Position numbers and translations under genes: made by a program. 8,630 bases of DNA from Saprospiraceae bacterium (GTDB taxonomy: Bacteria; Bacteroidota; Bacteroidia; Chitinophagales; Saprospiraceae), in NCBI GenBank assembly GCA_027009605.1, contig JALVCY010000519.1:1-8630 (forward strand), given 5' to 3'. The notes beneath the pieces are model-generated. The model was given only the letters and a program-made list of their open reading frames with translations. It did no database searches and was not told where the DNA came from. Each line of letters opens with the position of its first letter. The first letter of the stretch is position 1. Shown here piece by piece: positions 1-4,460 of the stretch.

Positions 1-246
1 GACTTCTTGGACAGCGTACTCAAAACGGCAGCCCATCTCTTTTCCATCGCCCAATAAACGCCTAAACTGTGCGCTATCTTCAGGAGTCGTTATAATCAAT
101 ATCTCCCGAATCCCCGACAACATCAGTATCGACAACGGATAATAAACCATCGGCTTGTCATATATCGGCATCAACTGCTTTGATATCGCCTTAGTGATGG
201 GGTAGAGTCTGGTGCCGGAGCCTCCGGCGAGAATTATGCCTTTCAT
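1..246 (-). CDS. rfbA: Glucose-1-phosphate thymidylyltransferase (RfbA/RmlA), 5' part only
   Basis: The first 82 codons are present; the rest lies beyond the left edge (family length is about 290 residues). The enzyme joins glucose-1-phosphate and dTTP to give dTDP-glucose, the first step toward dTDP-rhamnose and other deoxysugars for surface polysaccharide, in the cytoplasm. The N-terminus shows the sugar nucleotidyltransferase signature LAGGSGTRLYPIT (residues 6-18), followed by SKQLMPIYDKPMVYYPLS (22-39) containing the conserved Lys23, then the Rossmann-type strand REILIITTPED (47-57). The SKQL(L/M)PIYDKP block separates RmlA from GlmU/GalU-type relatives. The start is the only sensible ATG: the signature begins six residues in, and no upstream in-frame extension is needed. 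There is no Shine-Dalgarno site. A heptamer repeat array ends only four bases before the ATG, so the native leader was probably disturbed by the adjacent insertion. Family assignment is very secure. Confidence 0.96.
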   Translation of the reverse strand, partial: MKGIILAGGSGTRLYPITKAISKQLMPIYDKPMVYYPLSILMLSGIREILIITTPEDSAQFRRLLGDGKEMGCRFEYAVQEV

Positions 247-250
247 TATA

Positions 251-280
251 GGTTAAGGGTTAAGGGTCAAGGGTTAAAGG
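251..280. repeat. Heptamer tandem array, left arm (GGTTAAG units)
   Basis: Four imperfect 7-bp units read on the plus strand as GGTTAAG, GGTTAAG, GGTCAAG, GGTTAAA, then GG. The array sits four bases from the rfbA start codon. Positions 258-280 match the reverse complement of 764-786 at 21 of 23 bases, so this array and the one at 758-788 form an inverted pair around the S23-family gene. Confidence 0.9.
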
Positions 281-365
281 AGGAAAACTGTTAGGGCTAA
301 AACCCCAAAATTATGCTGTCAATTGAATCTTCTTCTCTGAAAGAAATACCTAACGCTCCTTATCT

Positions 366-716
366 TTACTTTTCTCTTGCTTTTATTAATTTATAGAGCA
401 TCCTTGAAATCATTTTTAATCTTTCATTCAAGGTTATTTCTGTATCTTTAGCAATATATCCTTGTCTTCTGGCAATTGTAATTTGGGTTCTAAGCTCTGC
501 CGAAGATCCACGAGCTATATAAAAATGCCTAATTGCTTGTTTGTTAGTATCCAATTCATCTCCTTCTGCGATATTGGAAGGAATTGAAATAGCAGCTCTT
601 TTCATTTGACTTCTTAAATCTAAATCTTTCGCCAAATTCCCAATTCCTGTTAAGGTATAAATCTCATCCACAATATCCATACTTTCTTGCCATACCCTTA
701 ACTGTTCAAAACCCAT
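366..716 (-). CDS. Four-helix-bundle protein, 23S rRNA intervening-sequence (S23) family
   Basis: This encodes 116 residues, typical for the family (about 115-130). Hallmarks are LRVWQESMDIVDEIY (6-20), the strongly conserved SQMKRAAISIPSNIAEG (36-52), and FYIARGSSAELRTQITIARRQGYI (65-88), followed by a last helix near 97-114. The fold is a four-helix bundle; relatives include the ORF of 23S intervening sequences and the accessory Avd protein of diversity-generating retroelements. The bundle surface is basic and suggests nucleic-acid binding, but the molecular role of free-standing members is not established. No reverse transcriptase or template repeat is visible here. The ATG at 716 precedes an AT-rich stretch without a Shine-Dalgarno site and matches the usual family start (MGFEQLRVWQ). 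It has the same orientation as the operon, between the NusG paralogue and rfbA, with inverted heptamer arrays on both sides. The older label 'ribosomal protein S23' would be misleading. Confidence 0.93.
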   Translation of the reverse strand: MGFEQLRVWQESMDIVDEIYTLTGIGNLAKDLDLRSQMKRAAISIPSNIAEGDELDTNKQAIRHFYIARGSSAELRTQITIARRQGYIAKDTEITLNERLKMISRMLYKLIKAREK

Positions 717-757
717 AATCCAATATTATTATTAATTATCATCAAAAACCTAGCCCC

Positions 758-788
758 CCTTAACCTTTAACCCTTAACCCTTGACCTT
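758..788. repeat. Heptamer tandem array, right arm (inverted relative to 251-280)
   Basis: On the plus strand this is a C/T/A-rich array whose reverse complement reads AAGGTCA AGGGTTA AGGGTTA AAGGTTA AGG, period 7. Its 764-786 part is complementary to 258-280 apart from two positions, both T/C differences that remain G-U pairs in one RNA orientation. It precedes the S23-family gene by about 40 bp. Confidence 0.9.
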
Positions 789-856
789 CCAGAGCATGGC
801 TTCGCCGTCCTAAAGTCGCAACAACTTATAGCTCCAAAAACAATCAAACTTGGGTC

Positions 857-888
857 GAGCATCCATTTTCACAAGGAAATCGATGCTC
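857..888 (-). promoter_or_regulatory. Leader hairpin downstream of the NusG paralogue
   Basis: The outer stem is GAGCATC (857-863) with GATGCTC (882-888). The inner stem is ATTTTC (865-870) with GGAAAT (875-880) around a four-base loop, with one internal mismatch (864/881). It lies 31 bp after the NusG-paralogue stop codon, in the untranslated leader ahead of the S23 gene and rfbA. In the minus transcript no U-run follows the stem, so it does not look like a simple intrinsic terminator for the operon. A pause or recruitment hairpin is more plausible. On the plus strand TTTTCT follows, but no plus-strand gene is nearby. Confidence 0.5.
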
Positions 889-894
889 TTTTCT

Positions 895-906
895 AACGCT
901 ACTGTC
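895..906 (-). promoter_or_regulatory. ops-like element in the leader after the NusG paralogue
   Basis: The minus strand reads GACAGTAGCGTT, sharing 9 of 12 positions with the RfaH recruitment element ops (GGCGGTAGCGTG), including the core GTAGCGT. It starts 13 bp after the stop of the NusG/RfaH-family gene and is separated from the following hairpin by AGAAAA. Position and core match suggest a site for the co-encoded antiterminator. However, Bacteroidota UpxY proteins are not known to use the enterobacterial ops sequence, and a short match can arise by chance. Confidence 0.25.
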
Positions 907-919
907 AATCAATCTACGT

Positions 920-1447
920 TTATAACACTCTCAATAGTCTCTTGGGAATATCGAGTATCATTTCTTTTTCCAAGAAGAACAAGTTCACGACAAAACGATG
1001 ATTCCCGCGTCCTTCCACCAATCGCCCCTGCCGGCCCATATAAGGCCCTGATATAATTTCTACTCTCTGCCCTGCTTCAAATTTGGCATCTTGTACCAAA
1101 ACATCTTCGCCTACCACCACACGCAACCAATCAATTTCTTCCTTTGGTATGGCTCGCAAGATACCGGCATCCTTTAAGAAAAAGGCTACCCCTTCGGTTT
1201 CAATGACTTTTGCATATTCAGCCTCCACAATTTTCACAAAAACAAAACCGGTAATTAAAGGCTTTTCAACCTTTTTTTTGGCTTGCTTTTTATATTGCAC
1301 CCACTTGGTTAGGAGCGGCAAATATACTTCTATATCTTTAGCCGCCAAACGTGCAGCAATCTTTTTCTCCCACAATGCCGGCGTTCTGACCGCAAACCAA
1401 TACGCTTCGGTCGGATGCAAATCCCATTTTCTTCTACTTTGAATCAT
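920..1447 (-). CDS. NusG/RfaH-family antitermination protein, UpxY-like
   Basis: This encodes 175 residues. An N-terminal NGN domain spans about 14-115: AYWFAVRTPALWEKKIAARL opens it, and VYLPLLTKW (41-49) and PLITGFVFVKI (63-73) are the usual core strands. A KOW-containing C-terminal domain starts at GQRVEIISGPYMGRQGRLVE (126-145) and ends near LLRVL. Housekeeping NusG is normally followed by ribosomal-protein genes; this copy sits in a polysaccharide cluster next to rfbA and is divergent from housekeeping NusG. That fits the specialised paralogues that let RNA polymerase read through long capsule or O-antigen operons (RfaH in Proteobacteria, UpxY in Bacteroides). Its ATG overlaps the stop of the preceding oxidase gene in an ATGA (1444-1447), implying translational coupling. 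It is unusual in lying fourth in the visible cluster rather than at the head of it. The family is certain; the specialised role is inferred from context. Confidence 0.9.
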   Translation of the reverse strand: MIQSRRKWDLHPTEAYWFAVRTPALWEKKIAARLAAKDIEVYLPLLTKWVQYKKQAKKKVEKPLITGFVFVKIVEAEYAKVIETEGVAFFLKDAGILRAIPKEEIDWLRVVVGEDVLVQDAKFEAGQRVEIISGPYMGRQGRLVEGRGNHRFVVNLFFLEKEMILDIPKRLLRVL

Positions 1448-2649
1448 TTTTCAGATGATTTTAATGCCAATTCAGAAATATGGTCTCCAATCGCCAACGA
1501 AGCCGTAGCCGCCGGTGAAGGTGCATTCCACACATTCAACACACGATGGGTCTCCGTTATCACAAAATCATCCACTACTTCTCCATCTATACCTAGCGCC
1601 ATTGCTCTTACCCCGGCTCTATAATACTCCACATCTTCCATTTTTAATTCGGGCATCATTCGCCGCAAGGCATGGTAGAAATGTCGCTTTGAATAGGAGC
1701 GCTTCATCTCGTTCAACCCAAACCGCCAATGTTTTCGCCCCAGCTTCCTAAAGCCTGCAAAAGTAAGGGAACTAAACAACTCTTTCCAGTTAATATCTCT
1801 GTTAGAATAACCTTCTCTCGCAAACGCAAAAACCGCATTCGGCCCTGCTTCAATTCCCCCCTTAATCATTCTCGTAAAGTGCACCCCCAAAAAGGGAAAT
1901 GCCGGATTAGGAGTCGGATAGACCAAGTTTTTTACGAGATGCTCTTTTTCCGGAAGGAGTCGATAATACTCTCCCCGAAAAGGAATAATACTCAAATCTG
2001 CTTGATCTCCGGTCATCTTCGCCACTTTATCCGCATACAAACCCGCACAGTTAATCATTTGTCCGGCATAAAAATCCCCTTTGGAACTCTCGACTATAAT
2101 TTCATCTGCTTTCGCCAAAATATTGGTCACCTTAGCTCCTAAGACCAGCTCTCCACCCATTTTGCGAAAGCGTTCCAAATATTTCCGTGCCACATCGGGA
2201 AAATGGACAATGCCCGTTTGCGGCACCCAAATTCCTTTTTTGGCTTGAATATGGGGCTCTATCTCTGCCACTTCCTCGCCACTAATCATCCTTATCCCGT
2301 CCAATCCATTCGCTTTTCCCCGCTCAAACACATCATCCAACCGCTGCTCTTCTTCCTTATCCACCGCCACGATGACTTTCCCGCATATATCATATTCCAC
2401 ATCATTGCTTTCGCAAAATTCAATCAATTTCCGGTAGCCTGTCTGGCAATTTTTGGCACGCAAACTTCCGGGCGTATAATAAATCCCCGAATGCATCACG
2501 CCGCTATTGTGTCCGGTCTGATGCAAGGCTATCTCCGCTTCTTTTTCCAAAATCGTCACCTTCAAATCCGGCGATTTCTCCAAAAGCTTCATGGCAGTGG
2601 ACAAGCCCACGATACCTGCTCCGATGATGATGACATCCTGCGTCTTCAT
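1444..2649 (-). CDS. lhgO: L-2-hydroxyglutarate dehydrogenase/oxidase (LhgO type)
   Basis: This encodes 401 residues, the normal full length. It is an FAD enzyme of the DAO family that oxidises L-2-hydroxyglutarate to 2-oxoglutarate, usually passing electrons to the membrane quinone pool. The N-terminal dinucleotide-binding motif is IIIGAGIVGLST (7-18), with an acidic residue ending the second strand (ILEKE, 33-37). LhgO-specific blocks follow: HQTGHNSGVMHSGIYYTPGS (43-62), FPFLGVHFTRMIKGGIEAGP mid-protein, and near the C-terminus VRAMALGIDGEVVDDFVI and NAPSPAATASLAIGDHI. The gene is locked between two regulators: its ATG overlaps the upstream stop (ATGA, 2646-2649) and its stop overlaps the next ATG (ATGA, 1444-1447). 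Such placement is odd for a catabolic enzyme. It suggests a service role in polysaccharide synthesis, for example removing 2-hydroxyglutarate formed when a sugar dehydrogenase reoxidises its cofactor with 2-oxoglutarate. That role is inference; a different 2-hydroxy acid substrate is possible. Confidence 0.9.
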   Translation of the reverse strand: MKTQDVIIIGAGIVGLSTAMKLLEKSPDLKVTILEKEAEIALHQTGHNSGVMHSGIYYTPGSLRAKNCQTGYRKLIEFCESNDVEYDICGKVIVAVDKEEEQRLDDVFERGKANGLDGIRMISGEEVAEIEPHIQAKKGIWVPQTGIVHFPDVARKYLERFRKMGGELVLGAKVTNILAKADEIIVESSKGDFYAGQMINCAGLYADKVAKMTGDQADLSIIPFRGEYYRLLPEKEHLVKNLVYPTPNPAFPFLGVHFTRMIKGGIEAGPNAVFAFAREGYSNRDINWKELFSSLTFAGFRKLGRKHWRFGLNEMKRSYSKRHFYHALRRMMPELKMEDVEYYRAGVRAMALGIDGEVVDDFVITETHRVLNVWNAPSPAATASLAIGDHISELALKSSEK

Positions 2650-3185
2650 TGGTCTTTGTTCCAGATTAAAATGGACTTTTTGTAGAAATCTGCTTCCGCA
2701 ATTTCTTTTTCAAATTCCACCAATGAATAAATCAAATACTTCACCTTGCGGCTAATCAGCTTTTCCACCTTATCAATGAGCTTCACCAAATACCCCTTAT
2801 CTAACTCGCCTACAAACAATAAGTCAATCACTTTACTATCCTTGCCCTTCGCTAAATCTCCCACCAAAAAGACCTTATTCACATCACCCAGCCGTTCGAC
2901 TACATCATCTACAATCTTGTCCACACCAATCTGCTTCAACAAGATGGCATGAATCTGCTCAAAAAGCGGATGTTGTTCATTGGCTTGAAACATCTTTTTG
3001 TTGCCTTCCGAAAAGGACTTCAACATCCCTGCCTTCTCGAAGCGATTCAGCTCTAAACGAATGGCATTAGAAGATTCTCCAAATTCAGACTCCAACCCCC
3101 TTAAGTAAGAGGTCGTCTTACTATTCAGGAAGAATTTTAGCAGCAGCTTAATTCTTGTTTTGGATGATATTAAAGCTTCTATCAT
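2646..3185 (-). CDS. Winged-helix regulator fused to a degenerate nucleotidyltransferase-like domain
   Basis: This encodes 179 residues. Residues 1-70 look like an ArsR/MarR-like winged helix: SKTRIKLLLKFFLN (8-21), then TTSYLRGLESEF (24-35), a recognition helix SSNAIRLELNRFEKAG (38-53), and a wing around FSEGNKKMFQAN (58-69). Residues about 100-175 resemble a minimal nucleotidyltransferase fold (NKVFLVGDLAKGKDSKVIDLLFVGELD, 103-129). The family's catalytic Gly-Ser is replaced by Gly-Asp (109-110), and only isolated acids (D116, D121) remain where a D-x-D pair is expected, so catalysis is unlikely and ligand binding or dimerisation more plausible. As I recall, similar proteins occur beside polysaccharide genes and UpxY-like factors in other Bacteroidota; this was not checked here. 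The stop overlaps the lhgO ATG. The start at 3185 is the only Met before residue 53. It is probably a local regulator of the cluster, with target and ligand unknown. Confidence 0.8.
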   Translation of the reverse strand: MIEALISSKTRIKLLLKFFLNSKTTSYLRGLESEFGESSNAIRLELNRFEKAGMLKSFSEGNKKMFQANEQHPLFEQIHAILLKQIGVDKIVDDVVERLGDVNKVFLVGDLAKGKDSKVIDLLFVGELDKGYLVKLIDKVEKLISRKVKYLIYSLVEFEKEIAEADFYKKSILIWNKDQ

Positions 3186-3195
3186 TATTGAGTAG

Positions 3196-3227
3196 CAAAA
3201 TTACTCGTTTTCAATAAGAAAAACAAA
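3196..3227 (-). promoter_or_regulatory. Bacteroidota-type promoter (TTTG-N20-TANNTTTG)
   Basis: On the minus strand TTTG (3227-3224) is followed after 20 bp by TAATTTTG (3203-3196), an exact match to the Bacteroidota -7 consensus TANNTTTG with a normal spacer. Transcription would begin roughly at 3190, only a few bases before the ATG at 3185, giving an almost leaderless mRNA for the winged-helix regulator. The stretch is AT-rich, so a chance match cannot be excluded, but it lies in the only sizeable gap between wzz and the three overlapping genes. Confidence 0.4.
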
Positions 3228-3255
3228 CTCACGCTCCTTTTTCTGTCAATTTTGT

Positions 3256-4341
3256 TCATACCACATCTTCACTCATCGCATCCCTAATAATCTTGCGAAA
3301 AACAAAATAGCCCACAGCTAAAAAACCACCTAAGAAGCCGCCAATCACCAACGCCTTCAACAAGGAATTAGGAATCGGAGCAATGGGCGCAAAGGGTACA
3401 TCAATCGGTTGAATAAATGGAGTCTGCTCTTTTAAGGCGTAGTTGGCCATTTCTTGATTCTTCAGGGCTTCACCCCAAGCCATTCGCAAGGCAGCGATTT
3501 GGGTCATTAGCTTTTGCTCTTGGACTTTGACCTTATTGAGATAAGTCCCCCGATTTTTGTCCTTAAACCGGGCTAGGGCGTATTCCTTTTGACCCAATAC
3601 GGTATAAATGGAATCGGTCTTTTGCTTTAAAATATCAAATGTGGACTTGGCTTTCTCTGTAGATTTTTCAATGTAATACTCACTTAAGTGGTCAAAAAAA
3701 GTCTTGACTAGAGACAAGGATAAATCCGCAGACTTTGACTTTACCGAAAGAGTCATGATGCCTGTATCATCATCAACGGAACTAGAATATAAAGGATTTT
3801 TAGTCTTTTTTCCTCCTATGACTTTCCCAAAGACCGACTTCAGTGCAATATTCTTCGCTTTCTGGGTACGTGATGCATCTCCAAAATAAAAACCATCCAG
3901 CCCATTCTCCGGCTTCTTCCAAGATTTCTTCTCGTGAAACTTATAAATATCTATAATATGATTTCCTAATAAGTCCTTCTTCCCATCTACATCTGCTGTA
4001 TCCAAGAATACTTCTTTGGCTATTCGCATCGATTTGGACAAGGTTAGTATCTTTTGGAGATTATACTCACTGCCACCGCCTCCAAAACCAAACTGACTTA
4101 ATATCCCCCCAATAGCTCCACTACCACCAGTATCTTCATCCACCATAAAAGTCAATGATGCTTGATACTCCTTAGGCTTGAGATAGGCTTTTAAGCCAAA
4201 AACAATCGCCATCAGCAAGGCAATAGCAATAATAGAAATCTTCCGTTCCCAAAGATAAGCCCAGAACTCCTTCAACTTAAGAATCAACTCCTTAAGCGTT
4301 ATCTCATCATCCTGAATATAATATTTTTCTTGTGGCTCCAT
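3256..4341 (-). CDS. Wzz-type polysaccharide co-polymerase / chain-length determinant
   Basis: This encodes 361 residues with the architecture of polysaccharide co-polymerases. A short cytoplasmic N-terminus leads to transmembrane segment 1 (about 35-54, ISIIAIALLMAIVFGLKAYL) and a large periplasmic region. That region has a glycine-rich stretch (71-90, GGILSQFGFGGGG) and a predicted coiled coil (about 228-305). A proline-rich motif (about 308-325, PFIQPIDVPFAPIAPIPN) precedes transmembrane segment 2 (about 327-348). Family members sit in the inner membrane and set chain length or couple polymerisation to export. No C-terminal tyrosine-kinase domain is fused: the protein ends 13 residues after the second membrane segment. 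The ATG at 4341 is preferred over an in-frame extension to 4464, because the extension would read through the 38-bp palindrome and into the metH 3' end and adds no domain. No Shine-Dalgarno is seen. The following gene starts 70 bp downstream. Confidence 0.88.
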   Translation of the reverse strand: MEPQEKYYIQDDEITLKELILKLKEFWAYLWERKISIIAIALLMAIVFGLKAYLKPKEYQASLTFMVDEDTGGSGAIGGILSQFGFGGGGSEYNLQKILTLSKSMRIAKEVFLDTADVDGKKDLLGNHIIDIYKFHEKKSWKKPENGLDGFYFGDASRTQKAKNIALKSVFGKVIGGKKTKNPLYSSSVDDDTGIMTLSVKSKSADLSLSLVKTFFDHLSEYYIEKSTEKAKSTFDILKQKTDSIYTVLGQKEYALARFKDKNRGTYLNKVKVQEQKLMTQIAALRMAWGEALKNQEMANYALKEQTPFIQPIDVPFAPIAPIPNSLLKALVIGGFLGGFLAVGYFVFRKIIRDAMSEDVV

Positions 4342-4359
4342 CTTGCTATTTAAATTGCT

Positions 4360-4373
4360 GCGCAAAGTTGCGC
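4360..4373. promoter_or_regulatory. Short dyad (GCGCAA-N2-TTGCGC) upstream of wzz
   Basis: A 6-bp perfect dyad with a two-base spacer lies 18 bp before the wzz ATG, flanked on the minus strand by AGCAAT on both sides. It is too tight for a good RNA hairpin but has the size of an operator half-site pair. On the plus strand five T residues follow it, yet no plus-strand transcript is expected here. Function is speculative. Confidence 0.3.
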
Positions 4374-4412
4374 TTTTTATTGCTAAAATCCAAATATGAT
4401 AATTTTGCAACG

Positions 4413-4450
4413 GTATGGTAGGGGCAAGGCATGCCTTGCCCCTACCATAC
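4413..4450. repeat. Perfect 38-bp palindrome between metH and wzz
   Basis: The left half GTATGGTAGGGGCAAGGCA (4413-4431) is exactly the reverse complement of 4432-4450, with no loop. It starts 10 bp after the metH stop codon in the direction of transcription. Short G-rich palindromes with a GTAGGGGC...GCCCCTAC core recur in many bacterial genomes as dispersed REP/MITE-like sequences. A single copy is present in this window. There is no U-run on the transcribed side, so it is not a standard terminator, though as RNA the stem would be very stable and could protect or end the metH message. Confidence 0.85.
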
Positions 4451-4460
4451 ATACACCTAT

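Larger units (their letters stand above)
251..788 (-). mobile_element. Candidate IVS-like cassette carrying an S23-family gene
   Basis: The segment consists of an inverted heptamer array, about 85 bp of AT-rich flank, the four-helix-bundle gene, about 40 bp of AT-rich flank, and the second array. In a minus-strand transcript the arrays (786-764 and 280-258) can pair over about 23 bp with two mismatches, putting the gene in the loop. The same plan is known for intervening sequences in 23S rRNA, whose ends pair and whose ORF encodes this protein family. Here the host is a polysaccharide operon rather than rRNA. The AT-rich interior contrasts with the neighbouring coding sequence. No transposase, target-site duplication or reverse transcriptase is visible, so mobility is inferred from arrangement alone. 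Confidence 0.4.

Noticed and set aside
306..313. Promoter for rfbA (minus strand TAATTTTG at 313-306)
   Set aside because: It matches TANNTTTG exactly, but I found no TTTG at the expected spacing upstream. In an AT-rich flank this is weak evidence.
251..788. Diversity-generating retroelement with an Avd-like gene
   Set aside because: The S23/Avd fold is shared, but no reverse transcriptase, template repeat or variable repeat is visible in the window.
1729..2685. Plus-strand frames opposite lhgO and the winged-helix gene
   Set aside because: These are shadows of minus-strand genes with clear family matches; no start signals or domain content were seen.
4413..4450. Intrinsic terminator after metH
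   Set aside because: The stem is strong but there is no loop and no U-run on the transcribed side. It is better described as a palindromic repeat.
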